Shown piece by piece: positions 18,283-30,587 of a stretch of 64,000 nt of DNA (positions are counted from its first letter, which is position 1; each line of letters opens with the position of its first letter). The notes under the pieces were generated by a model. It saw only the letters and a program-made list of their open reading frames with translations, was not told the DNA's origin and did no database searches. Source of the stretch: Closterium sp. Naga37s-1 (lineage: Eukaryota; Streptophyta; Zygnematophyceae; Desmidiales; Closteriaceae); the NCBI GenBank assembly GCA_947471745.1, contig CANJKZ010000089.1:1-64000 (forward strand). The letters are read 5' to 3'. Position numbers and translations under genes: made by a program.

Positions 18283-20952
18283 CGTATCAAGAAAAACTTA
18301 GGTTGTTGTTTAGTTGTGAAAACAAAACTGTTATGAAACGCATTACCTACAACCTACACAGATGTACGGCACAGCGTGCAACCTTCGGATGCATCGTGTG
18401 AAGCTATCTTATCGTACACTGGAATTCACGCTAAAACATCTTTGTCATGACACTACTGGGACCCTGAATAGCTTCTCTGGTACGCAAACGTGAAGTAGAA
18501 TCCACCGACTACAGAAGCTATCACACCTGCTGAGAAGTAGACACATGATGATGGGGCGAGCGAGGAAGCAGGCTTCCAGCAAGATTGAGTGAGCAGCAGT
18601 GGGATTGTCACACCATCACTCCATCATCCAGCCGTCCATCTGTGCTCGACGAATTTCTCGCGCCTTCGCGACATTCCCACCGACCTCCGCGAGCCACTGG
18701 TCTGCATCTGTGACTCTGGTAACTCGTCGCTCGTATGCGAGGAAGCATGAAACGGTGTGGTTGGAAGTACAGAGTGATTCTGTACAAAGGAAACAGAATA
18801 ATCCTGGTATTAGACAGAGAACGCAACACTTATGCCACGTTCTATGTCACTAATTCTTATCTAACATGCTATACATGTCGGATATATGTATATTATATGA
18901 TGCCACATGATTTTAGAACACAAATTAGCAAAAATCGTATATGCAACTGATGATAGTCGATATGTATGGTATGTGAGTATGTAATGTTACTTAAATGTAA
19001 TGCGTAGGTCTATTTCCGCTTAGTGTTCACCGTAAACGAGCAATGACGGAACTGCGAGAATATTACCACAACAATCATTCGTTGGCCCGCATCACGCCTC
19101 CTTTCCTTTCATGATTGCTGCACTCTTCTGACTGTGACCCCATCAACTTTCCCCTCCAAACCCCCAACACCCCCTCGTAACCCGTTCTATTTTTTCCCCA
19201 TACCTGATCCCCTTTCCCGAACCGAGCCAAACCTCTCGTACGCCCCTAAGGCCAACCTCCTCTGAAGGCGGAGGTTGCCGTGCCTCTTCCCCGAATTCGA
19301 GCTGTTGGATGAATGCTGTTCACTCCTGCCCACCACATCCAGACCGCGGCAGTAGCATTCCAGCGTCGCGGTCCCGTCGTGTGGTCTAGGCGGTTCGTCA
19401 AGCCTGCCAAGGGAGGCATTTTTTGCGCGCCTCGGCCGACATTGATGTCAGTGCACTCGGCAAAGGAGAGGAGGGAGGGAGGGGAGAGGAGCGAGGGAGG
19501 GGAGAGGAGCAGGAGGGAGGAGGGGAGGGAGGGGAGGAAGGGGTGTGAAAGGTCAAGGGTGTGCCTTTCTCTGATTTCTCATGGAAGCGATCCAGCTTGA
19601 ATGCTTCTTCTCTCCATGCTTGCCGTTTCGCCTCGCTCACTGAAAGAAAGCAACCTCCATCCTCGTTCCAAAGCTGGGCGTCAGTTGCGGTTGGCGCTGC
19701 TCTGCTCTCCCGCCGCACCCTCCACTTTATATCCCGTTTCGCCGTCCATAGATAACGCATCATCGTAATTCGGCTGGAGCTTTGCTACTGTTACTGCCCT
19801 TTTTGTCTCAACGTTTATCGAATTCAACTCAGATTCAACGCATGCCTTGTCAGTATCGACAATTTCCGTGAACCATCCGTTTGCAAACGAGCTTACGAGC
19901 TTACCGCAAACACCGCCGTCAACTTCTCCTTGCTCGATAGCCCGTCTCGTTAGTTCGCTTTTTTCCCTTCCCCTCGGCTGTTTATTCTCGCTATGGAAGG
20001 CGATTTGACCGTTTCTCGATTCCACCTTGGTGACGGTAGTGCCAACAGATTTCCTCGCAGCTGATTATGCTACGGTTGAGCAAAGCACGCGTTGCGAGTT
20101 CATCAAAGTCCGTCAGCCGTAGTAGTACCCGTGAGATTCCTTGCAGCCGCATTCGAAACGAAGGGTTCCGTATACACCAGAACCGGCCGTAATACCCGTG
20201 AGGTTCCTTGGACACGTGATTCAGGCGAGTCGCCAATTCATTGGAATTGACCGTTTTTGCCCGTGAGGCCCGCTGCGCTTTTCGCGTGGTTACAGCTACT
20301 GCACTTTTTCCGAGATTCCGGGCCTTAGATATTTTCTCAGCCACACGCTCGACGCACCGAAGCACTCAGCCTTATCACGAGAAGTCTCGCGTCGTCATCG
20401 TCGTCGATTGAATTTCAGCTCGCCTGCATTTTCCGTCCAGTAGTCTGCTGAACGTACCTTATCCGTAAATATTTTCAATCCACACAACATTCACCTCCAT
20501 ACACTTGTCGTCTGAGCCAAGTCGTAACGGCTGTGCGTTAGGCTGCTTCAGCCGGTCGTCTGCAGCTCACAGCTCGCCGTCAGCCCTAGTAAGGACCGCC
20601 GCCAGAACACCCGAAGCGCGGTCGAACAGCTAAAGGAGAGTCCCCACACCTGTGCGCCCTTGGATCCCCATTCGTATATAGAGCCTCCAAAGACCTTCGT
20701 ACAAGTCCTGAATCCCACTCTTATTGTAGATTCTTGCCTTTCGTAAGAGCCTGAGTGAGCTCGAGTGATCGCATTTGGCGTCCCATCTTCAAAGCGAGAC
20801 GACGGATACTCGCCTTCCAACATTCGAGCCAATCCGTCACTAGGTCACGTCCACGTTCCTCTCCTCAGCATCTCACGTCCGCCCTTTCACTCGACACTTC
20901 AAACCAACACAGACTCTCAACAGTTGCCGTGGCATCCGGACGAATCAGCGCC
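18283..20952. promoter_or_regulatory. Divergent intergenic region between the VTT and TRM-like genes
   Basis: About 2.7 kb separating divergently transcribed genes, so both promoters should be here. 18,840-19,070 is AT-rich. 19,460-19,540 is a purine-rich GGAGGGGAGAGGAGC tract. Three overlapping minus-strand frames of 114-124 codons (19398-20365) have protein-like composition but no recognised family. A TATAAA on the minus strand lies at about 19,730. The plus-strand sequence next to the TRM-like gene is probably its 5' leader. I call no gene. Confidence 0.45.
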
Positions 20953-23352
20953 ATGGCCCCGCCAACGTCACAAACGTGCGCGCCCCCACGGCACACAAAC
21001 TGTTCCCCGTCCAGTCGACTCTACACCCCCACGCTCTCGTCACTTGCAAAGTCGCGCGCGAACGGCCCGTCGGAGGCGAAAGGGCTGGAGCGGATGCCCG
21101 CGTCGCCGAATGCGTCGTCGTCGTCGCCCGTGCGACGCCGAGGTTCCGCCTCCCCATTCTCGCACGGTCCGCAATATCTGTCTCCGCCAAACAGCCCTCC
21201 CGCGTCCCCCCGCCGTCTCAGCTCCCCCAGTTCCCCTCGGCGGCTCAGCCCCCCCGGCTCCCCCAACCGCCTGGGAAGCAGAACCCAACCGCCTCTCAGC
21301 TCCCCCGCTTCCCTTGGTTGGGGCGAGCGGAGCGCGCCGTCTACCCGGCGCAACTCTCAGCCCGGCGGCGCCCCCGAGAGCGCAGATTCGGCGGAGAGCC
21401 TAGCGATGCGCTTGCGGCGGCAGGTGCAGGAACAGCAGCGGCAGCGGCAGGAGCGGCGGCAGCAGCAGCAGCAGCGAAGGGTCCTGGAAGAGCAGCAGAG
21501 GCGTTCGGACGAGCGGTCGGATTGGTCAGGCTCACCGCGAATCACGCTCATGGCGGTCGGAAGACAAGAGCCGCTCGTTTCCCGGCGAATGGAGAAAACG
21601 GCGGAGCTGACGGCGCAACTGACGGAGCTTCGTCAGATGACGGTCGAGCTGCCGGAGGAAACGGAGTCTGACGATTCAAGCTCCGTCAACGACTGTGGTT
21701 CCGTGAACGAGGCGTCGTCGGGGAATGGCGAGTGGGAGTCGGACGACGCGGACAGTCTCTTCACGGTGAAGCATCTCCGTTATAAGCTTGCTGCGAGCCC
21801 CGTTTCTGTGCTGGACCTCAGGCAGCAGGTGACGAGCTTAAAAAAACGAGGCGAGGAATATGACTCGGATGCAGTGACAACGACAAGCAGCGGAAGCAGC
21901 GGAGAGCTGGACCCATCGTTGGTGCTCCAGGACTTGTTGTTCACTGGCAGCAGTAAAACTGCAGCAAATCCGTCTTCATCCCCTTCCCGTTCCTCCTCCG
22001 CTTCCTCCTCCCTCTCCTCTCTCTCCTCTCTCTCCTCTGTCCCCTCCCCTACCATCCTCTCTCCCTTCTCCCCATTAACTGAAGCTAGAAATATGCTTCC
22101 TCCTCCTGCTCTTTCCTCCCTCCCTCTCCCTCTTTCCTCTTTATCTCCGCCTCTCCATTCCTCTTCTCTCTCTCCTCCCTCTCCTTCTCCTCCTCCTCGC
22201 TCGCCGTGCCCTGTGGAATCTCTGGCTCTTCTGGACCTATCCAGCACGCAATCTGTTCTAGCTGACGTGGCAGCAAACGTGGGGCTCGCTGACGTGGCGG
22301 GGATCGAGCAGGACCTGGAGTACGTTCGCCACGTGTTGCTGCTGTCCGGGTTTGCAGGTGAATCCCTCCCTCCCCGCCGCGACATCCCATCCCTCAGGCT
22401 CCCCGTGCGTCGAGAGGTGTTCGAACAGCTTGAGAAGGAGATAACAGGAGAAATTAGCAGCAGCAGCAGCTGTCAAGACAGTGAGGTCGGCAGTCAAGGC
22501 AGCAACGGTGGCAGCAGCAGCAGCGACACGAGGAGCACGAAGGGCTCGGAGGAGCGCCGGCAGCGCATGCTGCTGTTCGATGCTATCAATGAGGCCATCG
22601 GCCGCACACTCGCTCCGTTCCTCAACCCGCTGCAATGGGACCTTGACACGTGTCCTTCCTCTGCCGCTCGGCCAGTCTCGCTCCGGAAGCTGCACCCGCG
22701 ACCAGTGGGGAAAGATCTTCTGAAGAGAATCTGGGTGGAGATTCATGATTGGCCGATTCCACCGTCACCCGACGTGTATGATGTGCTTGATGACGCAGCG
22801 AGGAGGGATATGCAGAAAGGCGTGGTTCGGTGGTCGCAGGAAGAGATACGAGACTCTGAGGCTGCTACAGTGGCGTTTGATTTGGAGGAGATGATTCTAG
22901 ACGCTCTTGTTGAGACTGCTTGTAAGGAGTACAGCGAGGTGGAGAGGGAACGGGTGGAGAGGAGGCGAGTGCGGGAGCTGCAGAGGAAAGCGGCCCGGGA
23001 GGAACAGGAGAGGGAGAGGCGAAGGTGGAGCATTGGAGGGAGGGCCTGTGCGGCTGGAAGTGAGGTGCCTAGCAATGTCTTTGGGAGGACACTGATCGGG
23101 TATGGTAGTGCTGGGAGGATGGGAAGGGCAGCGACCCCACAGAGAGGAGGTGGAAGGTCCAGTAGCAGTGAGAGGGCGGCTGGGAAGGGTGTGGGGTTGC
23201 ATGGAGTGGATAGGGCCCCTGCCAGGCCCACCACTCCCGTGAGGGCTGTCACTCCTGGGCGGGGCGTGAGGGCAATTGGAGTAGGGAAGGTAGGTCAGAG
23301 GCCTGTTGGAGGGGTGGTTGGTGGGGATGTGGATAGGAGGTGGAGAAACTAA
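20953..23352 (+). CDS. TRM/LONGIFOLIA-like protein with C-terminal DUF4378
   Basis: TRM (TON1-recruiting motif) proteins bind the TON1-TRM-PP2A complex and microtubules and influence division plane and cell elongation; this is family knowledge, not shown here. One exon of 799 residues. The frame is open further upstream, but the first ATG (20953, context gcgccATGg) is the best start. The first 200 residues are Ser/Pro-rich with SPRRLS and SPNRLG repeats. A Gln/Arg-rich coiled-coil-like stretch follows (RRQVQEQQRQRQERRQQQQQ). Ser-rich linkers contain local repeats. The DUF4378 features are at the C-terminus: LLFDAINEAIGRTL, GKDLLKRIWVEIHDWP, and VAFDLEEMILDALVETACKE. A basic coiled coil (REEQERERRRW) and a Gly/Arg tail end the protein. 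Convergent with the DA2-like gene, 318 bp between stops. Confidence 0.78.
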   Translation: MAPPTSQTCAPPRHTNCSPSSRLYTPTLSSLAKSRANGPSEAKGLERMPASPNASSSSPVRRRGSASPFSHGPQYLSPPNSPPASPRRLSSPSSPRRLSPPGSPNRLGSRTQPPLSSPASLGWGERSAPSTRRNSQPGGAPESADSAESLAMRLRRQVQEQQRQRQERRQQQQQRRVLEEQQRRSDERSDWSGSPRITLMAVGRQEPLVSRRMEKTAELTAQLTELRQMTVELPEETESDDSSSVNDCGSVNEASSGNGEWESDDADSLFTVKHLRYKLAASPVSVLDLRQQVTSLKKRGEEYDSDAVTTTSSGSSGELDPSLVLQDLLFTGSSKTAANPSSSPSRSSSASSSLSSLSSLSSVPSPTILSPFSPLTEARNMLPPPALSSLPLPLSSLSPPLHSSSLSPPSPSPPPRSPCPVESLALLDLSSTQSVLADVAANVGLADVAGIEQDLEYVRHVLLLSGFAGESLPPRRDIPSLRLPVRREVFEQLEKEITGEISSSSSCQDSEVGSQGSNGGSSSSDTRSTKGSEERRQRMLLFDAINEAIGRTLAPFLNPLQWDLDTCPSSAARPVSLRKLHPRPVGKDLLKRIWVEIHDWPIPPSPDVYDVLDDAARRDMQKGVVRWSQEEIRDSEAATVAFDLEEMILDALVETACKEYSEVERERVERRRVRELQRKAAREEQERERRRWSIGGRACAAGSEVPSNVFGRTLIGYGSAGRMGRAATPQRGGGRSSSSERAAGKGVGLHGVDRAPARPTTPVRAVTPGRGVRAIGVGKVGQRPVGGVVGGDVDRRWRN

Positions 23353-23670
23353 TACCGGTATGGGCGAGGTTTCACTCGAGCCTTGCTTGACTTGACAGAA
23401 TGAATGGCTCTGAACCTACATGATATACTGGAGATTACTACCATATACATCAGTGGAGCTGCCTCGGCTCTACCTGTGACCTTTTTCTTCATCTATTACT
23501 GTTATTTTTTACAAAGACGTGAGAGCACCTGCTGTCTATCTATTGTCACCTGAAGTCGTCTATATTGAAAAAGCCCCCCAACAACAAGGCTACCTAATAG
23601 GAGTAATGGCCACACGGTACTATATCCACCCTGAACAAAGCATACTACAGTAGCAATAATGCTTCCACAA
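23353..23670. other. Spacer between convergent gene ends
   Basis: AT-richer sequence between the two stop codons. It should contain both 3' untranslated regions. I see no further feature. Confidence 0.6.
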
Positions 23671-25363
23671 CTACGCAACCACAGTTGCAGCTGCTGGTGC
23701 TGCCGATGTTGCAGAGTCCTTTGAGCCTGATGGTACAGAGTCGCCATTCCCCACTGCAGGCGCGGACGATGATGGAGCCTCCACCTGATCCTCATCAATA
23801 ACTTCCTCGTCAGAATCTTCAGCATCGTCTGCTTCAGACGAAGCACCGGCAGCAGCAGCAGCATCCAATGTAGCATCTGCGGCACTGGAACCAGGAGGAT
23901 TGTCAGATGGGTTGTCTGAGAGATTGGGTGCTTCTGCTGCAGGAGCCGCACTATCAGGGTCGTCCAGTGCTGCTACCTGGCCAGCTAGAAGCGCATAATA
24001 CGCCTCCTCTTCCCGGCGCAGCTGAATCTCTGCTTCTATCATCCTCTGCTCGTCCATATCAACCAGGCTAGCAGCGTACGCCTCCTGTTCCTGGATCCTT
24101 CTGATCTCCTCTTCAATTGCCCTCTGCTCCTCTTCGTTGGACAGGTCTACAGCAGAGGAGGACGTGTGGTCATGCATTTCGGCTTCTGCTTCGGCTGTGG
24201 ATCGCGCAGGCGTAACAGGAAGAGCAGCAGCACATGCATCCTTCTTTCCTCTTTTTGCCTTAATCTCTGCCTCAATCGCCTTCTGATCTTCCTGTTAGGT
24301 ACCCAGGTAAGTGGGCAAAAGACAAGAGAGTTGGAGGTAAGCAGATGACAAATTGCATAACGGCCACAGTGGGGGATAGGTGTAAGGGCAGGAGGGGGTG
24401 GTGAAAATTGACAAAAAACAGCTTTACACAGTGGACTCCAATAGATGGACCAAATGGATTATGGCCAGGGCAAGCAACTTCTTTACTGGAACTTAATGAG
24501 CTGGATACTTATAGCCACAACAGCCATAGGCATTGCCATAGCCACAGCCAAAGCCACAGCCACAGCCACAGCCACAGCCACAGCCACAGCCACAGCCACA
24601 GCCACAGCCACAGCCACAGCCTACCTACCTCCATGTCCATCAAAATCTCCTCAGCAGTGCGCCTGCCCCGGTACTCCACAGACGCTCCAGTAGTCACACA
24701 GAAGGGACAACTGGGAGAGATTGAGAGGTACGATAAAAAATGAACATTAGGACAGAACGAAGCAGTCAATGCTGTTGGAGGGGTGGAACGCAAAAAAGGA
24801 CTCACCATTCAATGCTGTGAGTAGCAGGACCCTTCACTACAAGGAAGCATTCTGGAAAACAGAAAACAAGGGAGAAGGAAGGGTAAGAAGGTAGCCAGTA
24901 ATTCCAAGCCTTCTTGACATATTATCACACATTGCCTACCTGTGCACATCCCCTTCTTGCAACACTTCATCCAGTTCAGACTAGGATAGCCCTGAAAGCA
25001 CGGGTCAGGACGTTACGTTTGAAGAAGACAGAGAGGGAAAACGCAATTATGAATAAACATAAATACACGCTGACGAGAGCAACGGACCCAAACCAAGGCA
25101 CCAAGACAATTTAGCAGAAATTTAATGACATAAGGTTAATATCAGGCTGACAGGGCATCCGTTTGAGAGTGATCGCTGCATACCAGAAAGCAAATGGGAC
25201 ATTCGTCGAGATCGTGGCTAAGCTCATCACTCCCCACGTGGCACGGAGCTAACTTCGCGTCGAGAATCAGACGCCGGAGTTCCTCCAGGTTCACGTCTCG
25301 GTGGTGGTACAGTCCCTGAGGCCGCGTGTACTGCTCCTCCACAATCGCTTGCTGCTCCGCCAT
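23671..25363 (-). CDS. DA2: DA2-like RING E3 ubiquitin ligase
   Basis: Arabidopsis DA2 is a RING E3 that limits organ and seed growth with DA1; the yeast relative is Sip5. Exons 25184-25363, 24940-24991, 24806-24851, 24629-24710 and 23671-24291 join in phase (981 nt, 326 residues; Arabidopsis DA2 is of similar size). The N-terminus carries the family signature [13 protein letters not shown] as [19 protein letters not shown], then [10 protein letters not shown] and ECPICFL. The RING cysteines are C55, C58, C70/C71, C76, C79, C94 and C97 ([27 protein letters not shown]), followed by [11 protein letters not shown]. The last exon has helical [14 protein letters not shown] and [19 protein letters not shown] segments, then a Ser/Ala/acidic tail. 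The intron between exons 4 and 5 carries a GCCACA microsatellite. The start is the ATG before [11 protein letters not shown]. Confidence 0.92.
24533..24620. repeat. GCCACA hexamer microsatellite in DA2 intron 4
   Basis: About 14 copies of AGCCAC, slightly irregular at the left end, ending next to the exon 4 donor. Confidence 0.95.
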
Positions 25364-26288
25364 GCGATAAAATAGTTGAACAATTTTGGGAACTAATAAC
25401 CGTCGTGGATTGATTGTTGATGTTGAGGGGTAAAATTCGCACGGACGTCGCACGGGAATCGCACTTAAGACGCACAAAATTCGCAGAACTTCGCTGTATG
25501 CAGCTCACGAAGCTCGAGCCATGCTATTGGCGCCTGCAAGGCTTGATCGCTATACCTCTTTGAATGATGGGAGGAAGCTGATGGGTAAGTCCCCACTGCA
25601 GTTGCTCTCGACTCGGCGAGAGATTAAACAAAGCCTCTCTGCTTCAAGACGAGGAAGAGCATCTTGGTGGATAGGCCGACATTTCGGCTTGACACGAGGG
25701 TTTCGGAGAGACCCAGAGAGGGAGCAAGCAATTCGCAGCATTGCTGCTTCCAGAATGGCGGTACGCGCTCCGCGTTCTGGGTGCATGGAGCGCGGGGCTG
25801 TCCAGGTGAGCATGAGAGCATGCAGGGCGGGTATGGAAGACTCACAGGTCTGCTGTGAAATGAGAACCATGTACAACTGCAGATGATCGGGTCAGATTCA
25901 GGAGTTCCAGGAGGTGCTGTTCAGTACGGTTTGGTAGGATATTTCTGCGCGAAGAATGGTTCTGGGAGATGAGAAAGAAAATTGGATTCCCTCTGTTATC
26001 GAACTCGGTAGGAGATGCCATTTCATATACCAAACAAATCTAGCTACACACTGAAATAACCTTGAAATCTTCGGGTTTGGCTTCTACAATACACTGCTCC
26101 TCGCATGTATTCCTCGAATTCATGACCGCCAAGGCACGAGTCGTGACCACGCAAGCACGAGCTCTCTTTTCGTACCTTGATGATCAGCTTCCTCGGTGTG
26201 ACCTTGATGATATCGAACACCTAGTGACTGGCGGTACGTAGGTGGTGAGTAGAAATAGCAGTCTCAAGTTGCGCATATAGCTGGCGCA
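25364..26288. promoter_or_regulatory. Shared divergent promoter region of DA2-like and SDR42E-like genes
   Basis: 925 bp between two divergent starts, so it must contain both promoters. A 121-codon plus frame (25521-25886) and an overlapping 108-codon minus frame (25550-25876) have no recognisable family. I saw no clear TATA box at the expected distance from either start. Confidence 0.55.
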
Positions 26289-28900
26289 ATGGTGTTTATA
26301 TCGGACGTCGGAAGTTTCGAAGATAAGGTGTTTGTGGTGACGGGAGGTGCGAGCTATGCGGGCGTCAGGCTGTGCCTCGAGCTATTAAGAAGGTACGATC
26401 CTGCTTACCTGCCCTCATCCCAACCAACCGACTAGCCTCATCGGCTTTCGCTTCTACTTACAGTGTACACTTATTACTGTATCTCACTCCGAATGTGCGC
26501 TCCTGACGAATCCAGCGCATTTCAATTTCGTCCACCTTCCCGTCAATCTTTCAGGGAGGCTCGCGAAGTTCGCTGCTTCGACTTCCCTCGCTCCTCACAG
26601 CCACCTCCGCTCAAACCACCCCAAACACCACCATCCGAACCACCCAACCCCTCCTCTTCCTCTCCCTCCTCTCCTCCCTCATCCTCCCCAGACCCCACCT
26701 CCATCCTTTCCAAAAACAACCCTCTAGCCTCCTCTCCCTTCCCCCTCCACCTCCTTGCTCAAGCCACCGCCCAGCAACCCACCGGCCGTTCCCGCCTCAG
26801 GGTAATCTCAGGGGACATTCGAAACCCTAACGATCTCAACTCCGCTCTTTCAGGAGCCGACTGTGTCTTCCACATTGCATCCTTCGGCGCGTGGGGCAAA
26901 GACTCCCTTATGGAGTCACTCATTACCTCGATTAACGTGGACGGTACACTTAATCTGGTACATTGCTGCTTAAACCAAGGCGTCAAGAGCCTGATTTACA
27001 CTGGGTCCACCCGAGCGGTTTTCGGAGGGCAAGCCATGGGGTACATGGGGGGGAGCAGCGAAGGCAGAAGAGGAAGCGAGAGAAGAGATGGGATGGGGGG
27101 AGGAAAGAGAGGAGGCAAGGGAGGAGGAAGGGAGGGTGATGGGGGGGGAGGGGTAGACGAGGCGAGCTGCGGCTATTACCCCATGGAGCAGCACGCAGAC
27201 AGCTACGGACGGGCCGTGGGCCTCGCAGAACAAATCGTTCTCAAATCCAACATGAGGAAGCTTCTTGGAAAGGGCCGGCTGCGCACGTGTGTGCTCAGGC
27301 CTGCCAAGCTCTTTGGTCCGGGCGAGCCTTCCTTGCTCCGTCGCGTCATGGGTCTGGTTCGGACCGGTTTCCTGCGGTTCAGAATTGGAGACCAGCTGGC
27401 GCGTTCTGATTGGCTGCTCGTGGATAACCTGGTTCATGCGCAGTGTCTGGCATTCGTTGGCCTTATTCCGGACGGATCCAGCAGCGGTGCTTGCAGAGGG
27501 GTTGGCAGTGGTGGGGTTGGGGATGTAAATGGGACGGGAAAGGGCGAGAAGGATAGGAGTTGTGAGGATGGAAGCTGCAAGTCTGCCGGGCAGGCTTACT
27601 TCATAACTGATGGTATGGTTCTGAGCAGTACATGCATTTTGGATCCTTGGTTTTGAGTGTCAGACATGCGATGCCATGTGTGCTGCTCGATTTTGTTTTG
27701 TTTTTTTTTTTTTTTCGCCTCTGACATCTGTGCTACTCACCTTTGTGGTTCGTACGACTAGCCTTGTCATTCAAAGGTCAGATTCAACCGATATCACGGC
27801 TCCTCCCAGTCACTCCCAGTCATTCCCAGTCACGCCAAGTCACTTCCTAGTCACCCTCAGCCCTCTCATTCCCCCTCCCTCCACGTCTACCTCGCAGATG
27901 CCCCAGTGAACGCCTTTGACTTTCTCAAGCCACTTATAGCGGCATTCGGGGGAACCCAGCCATACATCCACCTCTCACTGACCTCAGCCCTGTCGCTTGG
28001 CTGGTTCACTGAGGCTATTTACCGCCTTCTCTGCCCGCTGTTACGCGCTAACTGGTTACCACAACCGCTGATTCTTCTACCAGCCGAAGTTCATCAGGTT
28101 CGTGCCTGTGGTCGGTTTCAATGGCACTCCTTTGCTTCCATCCTCCTACTTTCTTGGTCCCTCAGGTTGCATTCTTGGAAACTTCTGCAGTTTCTGTTTC
28201 CCTGGTGGAAATTCTATTACTCCTGGTGGTTCAGAACTTGTCCCCGTCCCATGACACACATATTTCTCATCGCACTCATCCTCTGCAAATACCATCATCC
28301 ATCGTTCCCCACTGCCCGCCCACCACCTTATTGACTCCCCTTCAGCTGGCAGTGCACCACGTGTTCTCAACAGATAAGGCGAAAACAGACCTTGGTTACC
28401 AACCCATAGTGGACCCCCGCCATGCCATGGATGCCACGAGGGCGTATTGGAGGCGCACAGCGCAAAGAGAAGTCCCCAAGCCTCCGCTCATAGTCTGGGT
28501 GCTAGTCCCTCTGGGTCTCGCTTTGCTCTACCTGTCGGCCTTTTACCCCCGGCCGTCTCTCCCGCCGCCCGTGTGCTGGGTGCAAGACCTGGGTGTTTTT
28601 CTCTTCATGTCCCAGAGTATGCTACAGACGGTGTGGTGGACGGCGCTTGCCATTCATTTAACCGAGGCGAGCATTGCCTGGATGGTGGCTCGGAATTCAG
28701 GAGGTTCGGGGGCAAGGGGAGCTGAGGTGGACGGGTTGGAGTGGGACGATGGGGAGGATGGCAAAGTGGGGCCGTGGAGTGAAAGGGAGAATGCAGCAGA
28801 GTGGTTCGTGCAGACATTTCTGTTTGGGTTTTGGTCGCTACGGTTGCTGTTGCGGCGTGTCGTCTGGAGGATGGTTGATTCTGAGCAAAATCAGCAGTGA
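26289..28900 (+). CDS. SDR42E-like 3beta-HSD family dehydrogenase with C-terminal TMEM254/DUF4499-like domain
   Basis: Extended short-chain dehydrogenase of the 3beta-hydroxysteroid dehydrogenase group; the substrate is unknown. Exons 26289-26392, 26555-27612, 27898-28097 and 28346-28900 join in phase to 638 residues. Nucleotide-binding motif: VVTGGASYAGVRL (residues 16-28). ISGDIRNPNDLNSALSGADC, FHIASFGAWG, LIYTGSTRAVFGGQ, LRTCVLRPAKLFGPGE, LLVDNLVHAQ, QAYFITDDAPVN and FSTDKAKTDLGYQPIVD follow the family order. Two low-complexity inserts lengthen it: a Pro/Ser stretch after CFDFPRSSQ and a Gly/Arg stretch after FGGQAMG. The catalytic YxxxK reads Y252-G-R-A-V256, so the lysine is missing. The C-terminal 160 residues form several hydrophobic segments, including WTALAIHLTEASIAWMVA and FVQTFLFGFWSLRLLLRR, typical of TMEM254/DUF4499 tails in plant homologues. 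Confidence 0.9.
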
Positions 28901-29167
28901 CATGATCTGCCGGCTCCTAACATAAGTCTTAGAGTTAGAGCGGAATGATGGATTAGTTCAAAGGTGAGGGGAGGGGCATGTGCTGCGATCAGGTCTGGCT
29001 AACTTAGCTAGCTTGCTCAGCTGGCATGCTTTGTAAAATATTTCAGCCATTGTGAATGGAGCCACTAGATTTTGGGGTTAAGTTTCCCAGGATATCATGG
29101 AGGATATTAGTTGGAAGATAGGGTGACTGTGTTTGCACATATAATGCATTCCATTGACATGTCTTCA

Positions 29168-29494
29168 TGTTACGGGTGCAATGAGCCGAGGTAGCGAGGA
29201 TTGCACTAAGGTGTCAAGCGAGTACAAAATGTGAGCGAAGGCATGAGCGAACATTTATACGCGAAACATGCAAACGGTAACGCGGTGCGTGCGAGCTAGC
29301 TAGTGCTGCGTTGGCAGCGAGGTTCGGGCTAGTCCCGAAGCGTAGGCCGACACGGCCGGGTCAGCAGTGCGAGGTTTGGTGAGACAGAACGCACGAAGTC
29401 GGCGAAGCCCCGTTAGCAGTAACGGGCGAACAACAGCTGCTGCTGTACGCGATGTTGCAGGGCGCGCTAAGGAATGTCGAGAAAATTCCTTACA
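29168..29494 (-). repeat. Gypsy 3' LTR
   Basis: On the minus strand it begins TGTAAGGAATTTTCTCGACA and ends ...CACCCGTAACA. It is the more complete of the two LTRs. Confidence 0.9.
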
Positions 29495-30493
29495 CTACTC
29501 CCCCCCTCAAGAAGCCCCCTCCGCTACGCGAGTGCGTGTATATCGCGAAAACCCCGGCTCCTCAAGTACATCTGCAGGGCAGGGTGGTTTTCGATGTTGG
29601 CCAGGGGCACACAGCTATCCTCAGTTGGCGTGCGGTCCTTTCAGCGAACAAGGAATTCAATCCTCCTGATTCCCGTGGGGTGTCGAATCCGATGGCTCAG
29701 GATTTTTTCGGGCTCGATGATCGGCTCTGATGCAGGGCGAGTCATGGATGGTGGGCGGTGACGAGGCAGTTGGCTTGTGGAAGGGATGTATGGGCGAAGC
29801 AGGCTGACGTGGAATGAGGGGCTGATGTACCAGTCCGTCGGCAATAGTAAATGTGTTGTCACTAGGGTAATCATGTGGCTGATTTGGAATGGTCCACAGT
29901 AACGCGGTCGTAATTTCGGTACGACGGGCAGTCTTAAGTTCTGTGTATTGAGCAGTACGTAATCGCCTGGCTGGTACGTGACTGGGCGGCGGTGGCGGTC
30001 AGCGTTGTGCTTAGCGATGATATTTGCCTTTTTAATTGCTTCAGCGACTCTGGTGCAGACAGCTTGCAGGATTTCGGCTAATTGTTGTGCGCGTGGCGTT
30101 GGGTTGTCCGGACTCGGCGTCATGGGCACTGTAGGGTTTTGCCCGTAGTTCAGGTAGAATGGAGACTTCTGCGTCGTCGCTGACATGGCGTTTTTGTACG
30201 CGAACTCGATCAGCGGCAGCTGCTGCTCCCAAGTTGTCGGGTCGTCGCACGTGGCACGAATCAACTGCTCCATCGTCTGATTTGTCCGCTCCGTTTGACC
30301 GTCGGTCTCGGGGTGGTACGACGAGGGGAACTGTAGCCTGGTCCCGAACTGCTCCTAGAGGTTCTTCCAGAAATTGCTGGTGAACTTCGTGTCACGGTCG
30401 CTGATTATCGCGGCTAGTATCCCGTGCAGTCGAACGACGGTTGCGATGAACAGGCGAGCGGTTTCTTCGGCTGGGATCGATTTCTTGCACGCA

Positions 30494-30587
30494 GTAGTGG
30501 GGTAGTTACTATGGGGTACAGTAAGTTTAGGGTTTCCTACTTGTACCCAACTCTTTCCTAGTTCAATCACTCTTGTTGATTCTGACA
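30494..30587 (+). repeat. Copia-1 5' LTR, truncated
   Basis: Matches the last 94 bp of the 3' LTR with a single G/A difference. The first 36 bp are deleted. Confidence 0.9.

Noticed and set aside
19398..20365. Three staggered minus-strand frames of 114-124 codons upstream of the TRM-like gene
   Set aside because: The composition is protein-like, but no family is recognised and I could not join them by splice sites; noted as intergenic.
25521..26033. Short frames in the DA2/SDR42E divergent promoter region
   Set aside because: Overlapping on both strands and without similarity to anything I know.
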